Of a stretch of 56,374 nt of DNA, positions 45,754 to 55,333 are shown piece by piece. Origin of the DNA: Nitrospirae bacterium 13_2_20CM_2_62_8 (GTDB taxonomy: Bacteria; Nitrospirota; Nitrospiria; Nitrospirales; Nitrospiraceae); NCBI GenBank assembly GCA_001914955.1, contig MNDM01000086.1, positions 1 to 56,374 of the forward strand. The letters run 5' to 3'. The notes beneath the pieces are model-generated. The model was not told where the DNA came from. It searched no databases and saw only the letters and a list, made by a program, of their open reading frames with translations. Positions within the stretch are counted from its first letter, which is position 1. Every line of letters begins with the position of its first letter. Made by a program: the position numbers and the translations under genes.

Positions 45754-46262
45754 AACGGGCATTGTATGCAGGGCTGGTGCTCGGGCTGGTGCCGATTCAG
45801 ACGACGGTGCTCCAGTATGCGAGCATCGGCGGGATCCGGCCGGACCTGTGCTTGATCGCGGTCTGCCTCGTGGGATTCGTTGCCGGGGAGCGTGAAGGGA
45901 TGCTATTGGGGTTCGTGTTGGGCTTGATCCAGGATCTCTTCTCGGCTGGAGACCCGGGGCTCAATTTGGTGACCAAAGGGTTGATCGGGTTCCTCGCGGG
46001 CCTCGTGGGGAAGTTGCTCGCCAATGCGACACCAGTCGCGATGCTGGCCACATTGCTGGGTCTGTCGGTGGTCTCCGGCACGGTCTTCCTCATGGCCGTG
46101 CGGGTGGGGGAAGGTCTGGCGGACCTCTTCTTTGTCACACGGTCCGTCCTGCTGCCGCAGGCCTTGATTGACGCGGTCGTGGGCACGGGCGCGTACTGGT
46201 TGATCGCGAGGCGCGGTCAAGCTGATCAGGCGACTCAGGAAAAACACGGTCCGCTCTGGTAG
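45750..46262 (+). CDS. mreD: Rod-shape-determining protein MreD
   Basis: A 170-residue integral membrane protein with five to six hydrophobic segments, including the family-typical start LVLGLVPIQTTVLQYASIGGIRPDL and GFVLGLIQDLFSAGDPG. GTG start within the end of mreC. Gene order mreB-mreC-mreD-mrdA-rodA is the classical elongasome operon. Confidence 0.92.
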   Translation: MKRALYAGLVLGLVPIQTTVLQYASIGGIRPDLCLIAVCLVGFVAGEREGMLLGFVLGLIQDLFSAGDPGLNLVTKGLIGFLAGLVGKLLANATPVAMLATLLGLSVVSGTVFLMAVRVGEGLADLFFVTRSVLLPQALIDAVVGTGAYWLIARRGQADQATQEKHGPLW

Positions 46263-46316
46263 CAGACATGATCGGCATGAGACGGACGACCTGAACCCAA
46301 CGACTGGCTGGGGGCA

Positions 46317-48200
46317 ATGCTGGACCTCTCACCGCAACAGGACGAGCTCCGTGAGCTCCAGGGGCACCTGACGATCCTCAAGGTCGGCCTACTGCTGGTC
46401 GTCGCCCTCTTGGCGATTCGTCTGTGGCACCTTCAAGTCCGAGAGGGCCAGTACTATCGGGATCTTTCCGAGAATAACCGGACCCGATCCGTCATCCTCG
46501 AGCCGGCCCGTGGTCTGATCTATGACCGGAATGGGGTGTTGCTCGCGAACAATGTGCCCAGCTTCAATCTGTACGTCACCCTCGAGGATGTCACTGATCG
46601 CGAAGCCTTGATCAAACGGCTGGTCGGCCTCATCGGGCTCGATGAGGCGAGCCTTCGCAAGAGGCTGTCCGAGCGTGGAGCCAAACTGCTCGCCAGGAAA
46701 TTGAAGGGCGGACTCACGCTGCGGGAGGCAGCGCTCATCGAATCTCATCGTCTGGATCTTCCAGGCGTCATGGTCCAGGCGGAATCTCAGCGGAACTACC
46801 CGGCGAGACTGACCGCGTCGCATTTGCTGGGATACGTCGGGGAAGTGTCGGCGGACCAGTTGGAGAAACCTGAATTCGGGGGTCTTCATCAGGGCAGTGT
46901 TGTCGGCCAGTATGGCGTGGAGCACACCTACGACCGGTTTCTCAGGGGCCGCGCAGGACAGAAGGTGATCGAAGCCGATGCCCTGGGGCATGAGAAGCGG
47001 ACGGTTGAGGTCCAGAAACCAGAGGCCGGCGATGATCTGTATTTGACCATCGACCTGCGTCTGCAAAAGCTGGCGGAAGATCTCCTGGGAGGAGAGGCCG
47101 GCGCGATTGTGGCGGTGGACCCGGCCACCGGCGAAGTGCTGGCGCTGGCCAGCCGACCGGCCTTCGATCCCAACGTGCTGTCACGGGAACTGACCCCCAA
47201 GCAATGGGAGGACATCGTCCAGGACGAGGGCCATCCGCTGACGAATCGGGCGACGCAAGGACAGTATCCGCCCGGCTCGACGTTCAAGATCGTCATGGCG
47301 GCAGCCGCTCTTGAAACGAACACCATCGACCCCGCCACGACGATCCGGTGCTTCGGCAGTTATCAGTTCGGTCGGCGTCTGTACAAGGACTGGAAAGCAG
47401 GCGGGCACGGCACGATGGACGTGAGCCAGGCGATCGTCGACTCCTGCGATGTGTTTTTTTATACGATTGGACAGCGCATGGGCATCGAGGCCATTGCCTC
47501 CTACGCCACCCAGTTCGGCCTGGGCCGTGAAACCGGGATCGAGCTTCCGTCCGAGCGAGTGGGGATCGTGCCATCTCCCGCCTGGAAGGAGAAAGCTCGC
47601 AGCGAACCGTGGCTGCCCGGGGAAACCATCTCGGCCTCGATCGGCCAAGGGTATGTGACCGTGACGCCCCTCCAAATGACCAGTCTGATCGCAACCGTCG
47701 GCAATAACGGGGTGTCATTCCGACCTCGCCTGATCCGGGCGGTGATGGAGCGAACGACCGGACGACTGCAGGAATTACCGGCCGTGGCGCGCGGTCAACT
47801 CGCGATCAGGCCAGAAACGCTCGCGCTGATTCAGCATGCCCTTGCCGGCGTGGTGACTGAGGGGACGGCGCGACGAGCCAAATCATCTCTCGTGACCATT
47901 GCCGGGAAGACCGGAACGGCACAGGCCGTGGCGGCTCGTCCAGGACCGGAGGAGGATCTGCCGAAGAAGTTGCGGGATCATGCCTGGTTCATCTCGTACG
48001 CCCCGACCGTGACGCCGCGCATCGCCGTCGGCGTGCTGGTCGAGCACATGGGACACGGTGGATCAGCGGCCGCGCCGCTGGCGAAACAATTGATCGAAAC
48101 CTTCATCAAGCTGGCGCCGCATGAGCCGCTCATTGCCGACTCCCCATCACCGGCGCGGTCGCCCATGACGGTGATGGCTCGACAGGAACCCCGTGATTGA
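46317..48200 (+). CDS. mrdA: Penicillin-binding protein 2
   Basis: A 627-residue transpeptidase of lateral wall growth. It has one N-terminal membrane helix (~21-38), the dimerisation domain with ARGLIYDRNGVLLANN, and the transpeptidase domain with Ser321-x-x-Lys324 in PPGSTFKIVM, S-x-N-like SCDVFFYTIG, and the KTG motif at Lys531 (AGKTGTAQA). It polymerises crosslinks together with RodA, encoded directly after it. Class B PBPs of this type are targets of beta-lactams such as mecillinam. Confidence 0.95.
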   Translation: MLDLSPQQDELRELQGHLTILKVGLLLVVALLAIRLWHLQVREGQYYRDLSENNRTRSVILEPARGLIYDRNGVLLANNVPSFNLYVTLEDVTDREALIKRLVGLIGLDEASLRKRLSERGAKLLARKLKGGLTLREAALIESHRLDLPGVMVQAESQRNYPARLTASHLLGYVGEVSADQLEKPEFGGLHQGSVVGQYGVEHTYDRFLRGRAGQKVIEADALGHEKRTVEVQKPEAGDDLYLTIDLRLQKLAEDLLGGEAGAIVAVDPATGEVLALASRPAFDPNVLSRELTPKQWEDIVQDEGHPLTNRATQGQYPPGSTFKIVMAAAALETNTIDPATTIRCFGSYQFGRRLYKDWKAGGHGTMDVSQAIVDSCDVFFYTIGQRMGIEAIASYATQFGLGRETGIELPSERVGIVPSPAWKEKARSEPWLPGETISASIGQGYVTVTPLQMTSLIATVGNNGVSFRPRLIRAVMERTTGRLQELPAVARGQLAIRPETLALIQHALAGVVTEGTARRAKSSLVTIAGKTGTAQAVAARPGPEEDLPKKLRDHAWFISYAPTVTPRIAVGVLVEHMGHGGSAAAPLAKQLIETFIKLAPHEPLIADSPSPARSPMTVMARQEPRD

Positions 48201-49314
48201 CCGTGTCATCAGCAGCCGGGCGCCCGATAATTTCGAGTGGCGATATGTCGCGATCATCGGCGCCATCCTCTCACTTGGCCTGCTGTCCATCTACAGTGTC
48301 ACCCATGCGCAGCCGGGGAGTGGCGTGCCGCTCTACGCCAGACAGATGCTCTGGGTCGTGATGGGCGGTGCCGCCTTTCTGGTGATGCTGGTGTTCGACT
48401 ATCACAAGATTGCGAGGCTGTCGTACCTGTTCTATGTCGTCGCACTGGTGTTGCTGGCCGTCGTCTTGGTCATCGGCAAGACGAGCCGAGGTGCGCAACG
48501 GTGGTTTCCCATCGGGCCGTTTGCGTTTCAACCGGCGGAGTTCGCGAAGGTGGTCCTGATCCTCGTGCTGGCCAGTTACTATGCGAGCAGTCCGCGCGAG
48601 GGCTGGCGGCAGAGGGTGGTCCTGCCCGGTCTCATCATGGCGCCCGGCCTTCTGCTGATTCTCAAGCAGCCGGACCTGGGGAGCGGCCTCAGTTTTCTGG
48701 CGATTTACGTTTCGATGCTGCTGGTGGTGGGGGTGCGCTCCAAAGCGCTGGGGGTGCTTCTCCTTCTTGCGCTCATGCTGTTTCCGTTCGCGTGGGAAGT
48801 CATGTGGGGGGCCCTCCATGATTACCAGCGGGAGCGAATCCTGACCTTCGTGAACCCCGCCTACGACCCGGGCGGGAAGGGCTACCATGCGCTCCAGTCG
48901 CGTATCGCCATCGGGTCGGGAGAGCTGCTGGGAAAAGGGCTCTACGGGGGGACCCAGAGCCAACTCAAATTCTTGCCGGAAGGACACACGGACTTCGTGT
49001 TCGCCGTGTTCGCCGAGGAATGGGGATTTCTGGGCGTGCTGCTGTTGCTGGGGCTCTTTCTCGGGCTGATCATGCTGTCGATAGAGATCGCGTCGAGGGC
49101 CAAGGATATCCTCGGGGCGCTGTTGGCAGCCGGGGTGATCGCCATGATCGGGTTCAGCATGGTGATCAACATCGGGATGACCGCGGGCATCTTTCCCATC
49201 GTCGGCATCCCACTGCCGCTGATGAGCTACGGCGGAAGCGCGATTGTCACGACGATGGCCGCCTTGGGTCTGTTACTGAACGTCAAGCGTCGGCGCCTGA
49301 CGCTGTTTTATTGA
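48193..49314 (+). CDS. rodA: Peptidoglycan glycosyltransferase RodA
   Basis: A 373-residue SEDS-family polymerase with about ten membrane segments. Family motifs include RGAQRWFPIGPFAFQPAEFAK, LLILKQPDLGSGLSFL, the conserved catalytic-type Asp region around that helix, and the final GIFPIVGIPLPLMSYGGSAIVTTM. It polymerises lipid II into glycan strands with PBP2. The GTG start overlaps the end of mrdA by eight bases. Confidence 0.95.
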   Translation: MIDRVISSRAPDNFEWRYVAIIGAILSLGLLSIYSVTHAQPGSGVPLYARQMLWVVMGGAAFLVMLVFDYHKIARLSYLFYVVALVLLAVVLVIGKTSRGAQRWFPIGPFAFQPAEFAKVVLILVLASYYASSPREGWRQRVVLPGLIMAPGLLLILKQPDLGSGLSFLAIYVSMLLVVGVRSKALGVLLLLALMLFPFAWEVMWGALHDYQRERILTFVNPAYDPGGKGYHALQSRIAIGSGELLGKGLYGGTQSQLKFLPEGHTDFVFAVFAEEWGFLGVLLLLGLFLGLIMLSIEIASRAKDILGALLAAGVIAMIGFSMVINIGMTAGIFPIVGIPLPLMSYGGSAIVTTMAALGLLLNVKRRRLTLFY

Positions 49315-49332
49315 ACATCTTTCGGCACGGCT

Positions 49333-49404
49333 GGCTCCGGCAACCAGCGTGGTTGGCCGACACCAGCCGGAGCCGAACCCTCAGACAGATCGGAGGGTTT
49401 GAGT
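49333..49404 (+). terminator. Nested hairpins ending in a terminator after rodA
   Basis: First stem: GGCTCCGG (49333-49340) with CCGGAGCC (49367-49374), enclosing CAACCA-gcg-TGGTTG (49341-49355). Second stem: AACCCTC (49376-49382) with GAGGGTT (49393-49399), followed by TGAGTTTT. The second has terminator form; the first could be a stabilising stem or part of a small RNA. The remaining ~140 bases to rng show nothing clear. Confidence 0.6.
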
Positions 49405-49545
49405 TTTACAGACACAATTCAAGTGCAGCCTGGTGGGTGGACGCCGCGGAATTCGGGAGAAGAGGCCGTGCGGTCTGACCACTCTGCGATCGTGGTGCGC
49501 GGCTGACAGTCGTCGACCCGGTCGGATAGGCTGCAGGGAGCGGAT

Positions 49546-51054
49546 ATGGGACTAGAAATAGCGATCAATGTGACGCGGGAAGAGACCCGAGTGGCGGTGC
49601 TGGATCATCGGGTGCTGACGGAACTGTATGTGGATCGGGCCAAGACGAAAGATTTCGTCGGGAACATCTACAAAGGGAAGGTCGTCAAAGTCCTTCCAGG
49701 CATGCAGGCGGCTTTTGTCGACATCGGAATGGAACGGGCGGCCTTCATCCATGTCTCGGATCTGTCGAACGACACGGAGCCCGGGGATACCCTCGTCGAC
49801 AGCGAGGAAGATGACAAGGGCCCCGAGCTCCCCAGGCCTCGTCGCCAGACCACGCGGCCCATCGAGCAACTGCTGAAAGAAGGCCAGGAGCTCATGGTGC
49901 AGATTTCAAAGGGACCGATCGGGACCAAGGGGCCGCGGGTCACGACCTATGTTTCCCTCCCCGGACGGTACCTCGTGTTTATGCCCAACGTTGAGCACGT
50001 CGGGGTGTCCAGGCGGATTCCGAAGGACGAGGAACGGGCCCGGCTGAAGGAGATCATGAAGCGGCTACGCCGACCCGGCTATGGCTACATCGTCCGGACG
50101 GTGAGCGAAGGCGTCAAGGAGGAGGAACTCCGGTCCGATGTGGAATTCCTGAACGTGCTGTGGCAGGACGTCATGAAGAAACGTGACCAGCAGCCGGCCC
50201 CAACCCTGCTGCACACCGACTTGACGCTGACATTCCGGGTGGTCCGCGATCTGTTTACCAAGAAAGTGGAGAGGCTGCTGATCGACTCGAAACAGGAGTA
50301 TGAAGCCGTCAGGGATTTTGTTCATCGCTTTCTGCCTGAGCAGACCTCCCGGGTCCACTATTACGACAAAGACGAGAGCCTGTTCGATCACTTGGGAGTC
50401 GAGATGGAGATCACCCGAGCGTTGAGCCGCAAGGTGTGGTTGAAGTCCGGCGGCCACATCGTCATCGATCATACCGAAGCGATGACGGTGATTGACGTGA
50501 ACACGGGACGCTTCGTCGGGAAACGCGACCAGGAAGAAACCATTCTCAAGAACAATCTGGAAGCGGTCAAGGAGGTCGCCTACCAGATCAAGCTGCGCGG
50601 TATCGGTGGTCTCATCATCATCGACTTCATTGACATGGAGCGTGAGAAGAATCGCGAACGGGTCTATCAGGCCTTGGTGGACGCGATGGCCAGCGACAAG
50701 GCGCGGACCAGAATCTCGCACATCTCCGACCTTGGCCTGATCGAGATCTCACGCGAACGGGTCCGCGAGGACCTGTTGCGGACGATGTCCGAGCCCTGTC
50801 ACTACTGCGAGGGACGGGGATACACGAAGTCACCCACGACCGTGGTGTACGAGATCTTCCGGGAGCTCCGTCGGATCGGACGCTTGCCCGATGAGCAGAA
50901 GATCGTGATCGGCGTGCATCCCGGTGTCGCCGAGCTTCTGTACGAGGAAGAGCGTCACGGGGTCGAGGACTTGGAACGCGAGCAAGGCACGAAGATCATC
51001 GTCAACGCTGACCAGACGCTTCACTTGGAACAGTATGACATCGTCGTGCTCTAA
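49546..51054 (+). CDS. rng: Ribonuclease G/E family endoribonuclease
   Basis: A 502-residue RNase G-like enzyme for rRNA maturation and mRNA decay. The S1 RNA-binding domain is at ~35-130 (GNIYKGKVVKVLPGMQAAFVDIG) and the 5'-sensor region follows. The catalytic DNase I-like domain has metal-binding Asp residues in VIDVNTGRFVG and IIIDFIDME. The zinc-link is CHYC (Cys418, Cys421). There is no long C-terminal scaffold, so it is the RNase G size class. Ribosome site AGGGAG. Confidence 0.95.
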   Translation: MGLEIAINVTREETRVAVLDHRVLTELYVDRAKTKDFVGNIYKGKVVKVLPGMQAAFVDIGMERAAFIHVSDLSNDTEPGDTLVDSEEDDKGPELPRPRRQTTRPIEQLLKEGQELMVQISKGPIGTKGPRVTTYVSLPGRYLVFMPNVEHVGVSRRIPKDEERARLKEIMKRLRRPGYGYIVRTVSEGVKEEELRSDVEFLNVLWQDVMKKRDQQPAPTLLHTDLTLTFRVVRDLFTKKVERLLIDSKQEYEAVRDFVHRFLPEQTSRVHYYDKDESLFDHLGVEMEITRALSRKVWLKSGGHIVIDHTEAMTVIDVNTGRFVGKRDQEETILKNNLEAVKEVAYQIKLRGIGGLIIIDFIDMEREKNRERVYQALVDAMASDKARTRISHISDLGLIEISRERVREDLLRTMSEPCHYCEGRGYTKSPTTVVYEIFRELRRIGRLPDEQKIVIGVHPGVAELLYEEERHGVEDLEREQGTKIIVNADQTLHLEQYDIVVL

Positions 51055-51087
51055 GGGCACCACGGCAAGAGGTCACGGTGACGCGGG

Positions 51088-52218
51088 GTGTGCGTGAGCA
51101 CCGCGTCGCTTCGCTCCTGGCTGGCGCTGCGCGCGGTCAGGGGGCTGGACGATGCGACGGTGTGTCGCCTTGTCCAGACGTTCGGGTCGCCGGAGGCGGT
51201 CCAGGCCGCCTCGATAGATTCCCTCATGGCGTCCGGATGCATCAGCGCGTCGCTCGCGCAGGCCATTCGGCGGGGTCCGGACGACCACACTCAACAGGGC
51301 CTCGACCGCGACCTGAAGACCCTGGAGCGGTTGCAACTGTCGGTGGTCACCTGTCTCGACCCGGACTACCCGCCGCGGCTCAAGATGATCCACGACCCGC
51401 CACCTCTGCTGTATGTGAGCGGGGCTCTGACCCAAGCGGACCGCCACGCGGTGGCCATCGTGGGGGCGCGGCGGGCGACCGCGGCCGGTCGCTTGCTGAC
51501 CGAAGAGCTGAGCCGGGACCTGGCTTCTGCCGGGTTCACCATCGTCAGCGGTCTGGCGAGGGGAGTGGACGCGGCCGCCCATCGGGGCGCGCTCGCGGCG
51601 CAGGGCAGGACCGTCGCGGTGCTGGGCTGCGGGATTGACCAGACCTACCCGCCGGAGCATCAATCGCTGAGGAAGGAGATCGAATCGAATGGAGCCGTGG
51701 TGGCCGAGCTTCCACTGGGGTCGTATCCGCACGGGTATCATTTTCCGCGCCGGAACCGAATTATCAGCGGAATGTGCCTCGGGGTGGTGGTCACCGAAGC
51801 GGCGATCCAGAGCGGGTCGCTCATCACCGCGCGACTCGCCGCCGACCAGGGCCGGGAGGTCTTTGCCGTACCGGGATTCGTGAAGGCGGACAACAGTCGT
51901 GGTCCCAACGGGCTCATCAAGCAGGGGGCCAAGCTGGTTGAGACTGTCGAGGATATCATCGACGAACTCTTGCCCCAGCTCGACGCGCCCTTCCGCGAGC
52001 GTCTGAAGGGGCGTGTCCCGCATCCCGTCGAATCACCGCCTCAGTTGGGCAAGGCGGAGGCGACGATCTATCTCGCGCTGTCCTTTGAACCGACGCACAT
52101 CGACGACCTGATCACCAACAGCCGACTGCCCGCGGCCGATGTTGCTGCGCATCTCCTTGCACTGGAACTCAAACATTTGGTCCGCCAACTGCCCGGCCAA
52201 ACCTACCTTCGGCTATAA
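51088..52218 (+). CDS. dprA: DNA-processing protein DprA
   Basis: A 376-residue protein that loads RecA on incoming single-stranded DNA. An N-terminal SAM-like helical region covers ~1-85. The Rossmann domain spans ~110-300 with VAIVGARRATAAG, ISGLARGVDAAAHRGAL-type helix, AVLGCGIDQTYPPEH and FPRRNRIISGMC. A C-terminal winged helix is at ~315-376. It suggests a competence-like uptake or recombination route. Start at GTG 51088, or two codons later at 51094. Paired with topA as in many genomes. Confidence 0.94.
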   Translation: MCVSTASLRSWLALRAVRGLDDATVCRLVQTFGSPEAVQAASIDSLMASGCISASLAQAIRRGPDDHTQQGLDRDLKTLERLQLSVVTCLDPDYPPRLKMIHDPPPLLYVSGALTQADRHAVAIVGARRATAAGRLLTEELSRDLASAGFTIVSGLARGVDAAAHRGALAAQGRTVAVLGCGIDQTYPPEHQSLRKEIESNGAVVAELPLGSYPHGYHFPRRNRIISGMCLGVVVTEAAIQSGSLITARLAADQGREVFAVPGFVKADNSRGPNGLIKQGAKLVETVEDIIDELLPQLDAPFRERLKGRVPHPVESPPQLGKAEATIYLALSFEPTHIDDLITNSRLPAADVAAHLLALELKHLVRQLPGQTYLRL

Positions 52219-52229
52219 TCGTATATAAT
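52214..52229 (+). promoter_or_regulatory. Tandem -10 hexamers before topA
   Basis: Two perfect TATAAT sequences at 52214-52219 and 52224-52229, overlapping the dprA stop. No good -35 is seen at 16-18 bases for either, so promoter strength is uncertain. Confidence 0.4.
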
Positions 52230-52314
52230 AGGAAGGCTTGAAGAGCATGCCGGCATCGGGATATGTCACAGCCCCCTTCTGGGCACCGGCCTCGGACGAG
52301 ACACAGGAGCGCGA

Positions 52315-54645
52315 ATGGCGAAATCGTTGATCATTGTGGAGTCCCCAACCAAAGCCAGAACGATCACCAGGTATTTGGGCCGCGGCTACACGGTTCTGGC
52401 CTCCGTCGGCCACGTGAAGGATCTCCCCACCAGCAAGTTGGGCGTCGACCTCGAGCATGACTTCAAGCCGCAGTACGTGATCATCAAGGGCAAAGCCAAA
52501 ATCCTCGCCGAGATTAAACAAAGGGCGAAGGAAGCCGACGCGGTGTTCCTTGCCCCTGACCCGGACCGCGAGGGCGAAGCGATTGCGTGGCATATCGCCG
52601 AAGAGATCGACGGCAAGTCGAGAGGGAACAATCGAAAAGTGTTCCGCGTGCTCTTCAACGAAATCACCGAGTCGGCCATCAAACGTGCGCTCCAGTCTCC
52701 CGGGAAGATCGATATGAAGCTGGTCAATGCCCAGCAGGCCCGTCGCGTGCTGGACCGCATCGTTGGGTACCAGGGCAGCCAGTTGCTGTGGAAAAAAGTG
52801 CGACGGGGCCTCAGCATGGGCCGCGTCCAATCAGTGACCGTGAGACTGATCTGCGATCGGGAGCGAGAGCGCGAGGCATTCCGCCCGGAGGAGTACTGGT
52901 CGCTCACGGCGACGCTGGCCGGCGCCAACCCGCCGCCGTTCGAGGCGAGACTCAAGAGCATCAACGGCCGGGATGCAGACATCCCGGGGGTTCAAGCGGC
53001 CGAACGCCTCGTGGCTGCCGTGCGGGGGAAGGACTTCGTCGTTCAGTCCATCGAGCGCCAGGAGAAGCGGCGCAACCCTGCGGCTCCCTTCATCACGAGC
53101 CGGCTTCAGCAGGAGGCGGCTCGCAAGCTTCGTTTCACCCCGAAGAAGACCATGACGCTGGCCCAGCAACTCTACGAAGGAACGGAGATCGGCCAGGAAG
53201 GTCCCGTCGGTCTGATCACCTACATGCGGACGGACTCCCCACGGATCTCGCACGAGGCCGCCGAGGAGGCACGACGACTCATTCGCGAACGGTTCGGGGA
53301 CCAGTACTTGCCGGCCACCCCCAATGTGTACAAGACCCAGAAGGCTGCCCAGGAGGCCCACGAGGCCATCCGGCCGACGTCGGCAGGCCGCGACCCGGAA
53401 TCGATCAAACAATTCTTAGAAAAGGACCACTATCAGCTGTATAAGCTGATCTGGAATCGCTTCATCGCCTCGCAGATGACCCCGGCCGTCTTGGAAGTGA
53501 CCCGCGTCGATTGCGTGCCTCAGGGCTCACGGGACGCGTACCTGTTCCGGGCCAACGGGACCGTGGTGAAATTCCCCGGTCACACGGCGGTCTATCTGGA
53601 GGGGGAGGACGCGAACGGCGCCGCTCGGGGCCGCAAGACTGAGCAGGAAATTGAGGACGAGGCCGAACGACAGCTCCCCGTCTTGACCGAGGGGGAACGC
53701 TTGCGACTGGTTGCCCAGGAGGGACAAACGGCGCCAGGTCTCTTGCTGAAGCAGCACTTCACCCAGCCCCCGCCTCGATACAACGAGGCCCTGTTGATCC
53801 GCGAGCTGGAGGAAAAGGGCATCGGCCGGCCGTCAACCTACGCCAGCATTATCTCCACGATCCAGGAGCGCAGGTACGTCGATAAGGTGGAAGGCCGATT
53901 CGCCCCCACAGAGACCGGTCTAACCGTCAACGACTTCCTGGTCAAGGGATTTCCAGACATCCTCAATGTGGACTTCACCTCCTTGATGGAAAAGGAGCTG
54001 GATGAGGTGGAAGAAGGCGAGAAACCGTGGGTGGCGGTGGTGCGGGATTTCTACGTGCCGTTCACCAAGGACATGGCCAAGGCCAAGACCATTCCGGGTC
54101 CCAAAGACATCGTGCAGCCTCCCACGAGCATTCGCTGCGAGAAGTGCGGGCGGATGATGGAGATCAAATGGGGCCGGAACGGGAAGTTCCTGGCCTGCCC
54201 TGGTTACAAGGACGATCCGCCCTGCAAGAACACCAAGAATTTCGAGAAGCTCGCTGACGGGACTATCAAGATCGTCGCGAATCAGGAGCAGACCACGAAC
54301 GAGAAGTGCGAGAAGTGCGGGTCGCCCATGGTGGTCAAAGCCGGCCGGTTCGGTAAGTTCCTGGCCTGCTCGGCGTACCCCACCTGCAAGACCACGAAGC
54401 CCATCCCGCTCGGCGTCAAATGTCCCCAAGACGGAGGCGACCTGACCCAGAAGCGGACCAAGAAAGGCCGTACGTTTTACGCCTGCACGAATTACCCGAA
54501 ATGCGAGTTCGCGCTCTGGGACCGGCCGGTCAATAAACCCTGCCCAAACTGCAAGTCACCGTTCCTCGTCGAAAAGTTCAGCAAGCAGGCCGGCACGACC
54601 GTCCAGTGCCGGAACGAAGACTGCGGCTACAAAGAAGCGGGCTGA
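52315..54645 (+). CDS. topA: DNA topoisomerase I
   Basis: A 776-residue type IA enzyme that relaxes negative supercoils. The TOPRIM domain has VESPTKA and DPDREGEAIAWH. The catalytic tyrosine is Tyr303 in GLITYMRTDSPRIS. SMGRVQSVTVRLI is the conserved binding motif. The C-terminal ~180 residues hold four tandem zinc-ribbon units, each with Cys pairs (CEKCGRMMEI, CEKCGSPMVV, CPQDGGDL where one Cys is replaced, CPNCKSPF). Ribosome site AGGAG. Confidence 0.97.
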   Translation: MAKSLIIVESPTKARTITRYLGRGYTVLASVGHVKDLPTSKLGVDLEHDFKPQYVIIKGKAKILAEIKQRAKEADAVFLAPDPDREGEAIAWHIAEEIDGKSRGNNRKVFRVLFNEITESAIKRALQSPGKIDMKLVNAQQARRVLDRIVGYQGSQLLWKKVRRGLSMGRVQSVTVRLICDREREREAFRPEEYWSLTATLAGANPPPFEARLKSINGRDADIPGVQAAERLVAAVRGKDFVVQSIERQEKRRNPAAPFITSRLQQEAARKLRFTPKKTMTLAQQLYEGTEIGQEGPVGLITYMRTDSPRISHEAAEEARRLIRERFGDQYLPATPNVYKTQKAAQEAHEAIRPTSAGRDPESIKQFLEKDHYQLYKLIWNRFIASQMTPAVLEVTRVDCVPQGSRDAYLFRANGTVVKFPGHTAVYLEGEDANGAARGRKTEQEIEDEAERQLPVLTEGERLRLVAQEGQTAPGLLLKQHFTQPPPRYNEALLIRELEEKGIGRPSTYASIISTIQERRYVDKVEGRFAPTETGLTVNDFLVKGFPDILNVDFTSLMEKELDEVEEGEKPWVAVVRDFYVPFTKDMAKAKTIPGPKDIVQPPTSIRCEKCGRMMEIKWGRNGKFLACPGYKDDPPCKNTKNFEKLADGTIKIVANQEQTTNEKCEKCGSPMVVKAGRFGKFLACSAYPTCKTTKPIPLGVKCPQDGGDLTQKRTKKGRTFYACTNYPKCEFALWDRPVNKPCPNCKSPFLVEKFSKQAGTTVQCRNEDCGYKEAG

Positions 54646-54717
54646 CCGTTCCCCACGATCCGAACGGGTTCTCCTCCAGCGGACGCGTTCACAAGGCCAG
54701 GTAGTGACCTGACGGCG

Positions 54718-54753
54718 CAGCGCCCGAGACCGCTTGTGCGACCTCGGGCGCTG
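54718..54753. terminator. Perfect hairpin between topA and the convergent redox gene group
   Basis: CAGCGCCCGAG (54718-54728) pairs over 11 bases with CTCGGGCGCTG (54743-54753), loop 14 bases. There is no T-run on either side, so it may block transcription from both directions with Rho rather than act as an intrinsic terminator. Confidence 0.5.
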
Positions 54754-54803
54754 GACTCGTACTCTCGCCTCATGGACTGGCTGCAGGGGACGACGAGGTC
54801 ACG

Positions 54804-55316
54804 TTATTCACTGCTGTCCGGGGCCATCAGCGGCGATTGGATGAACCACATCTCATAGAGTGGGAGCGCCATCATGATGAGGAAGCTCACGACCATCAGG
54901 GTGTCGCCCCCCAGCATGGTCAGGACAAAGACCGGCGAGACATATCTGATGAGCCAGGGTGAGGCCAGATCCAGGATCACGCCGCTAAACGCCATCCACG
55001 TCATCCCGATTTTTAGTCTATTGCTCGCCCCGGTCAGATAGAGGACGTGCACGAGGATCATAAAGACGACCGGCATGGTAAACAGGTGAAAGTGGGTGAT
55101 TTCTGCCAGCTCTCGGAATGACATGGGTTCGCCGAAGGTCGCGTCAGACCCACGATAGTGAGCGGCGATTCCGCCGGGCGAGAGGCCGGTCATGCTGTGG
55201 GCCCAGAAAAAAGAAAACCCAAAGCCGATGAACATGAGCGTGAGAAACAGAGTGTAGACGAGCCGGATATGACGATCGGTGTCCCGCAGGCGGAACCGCG
55301 TATTAAAATTTCGCAT
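54804..55316 (-). CDS. Four-helix membrane protein with conserved histidines
   Basis: A 170-residue integral membrane protein. Predicted helices are ~19-40, ~76-97, ~104-123 and ~128-152. His75 and His77 (ITHFHLFTM) lie at the start of helix 2 and His90 (MILVHVLYL) inside it, a pattern that could hold haem. I do not recognise the family. It is the last gene of a group with an exported FMN-binding protein 17 bases upstream, which supports a redox role. A haem role is inference only. Confidence 0.75.
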   Translation of the reverse strand: MRNFNTRFRLRDTDRHIRLVYTLFLTLMFIGFGFSFFWAHSMTGLSPGGIAAHYRGSDATFGEPMSFRELAEITHFHLFTMPVVFMILVHVLYLTGASNRLKIGMTWMAFSGVILDLASPWLIRYVSPVFVLTMLGGDTLMVVSFLIMMALPLYEMWFIQSPLMAPDSSE

Positions 55317-55333
55317 TCGGTCCCATCCGGCGC

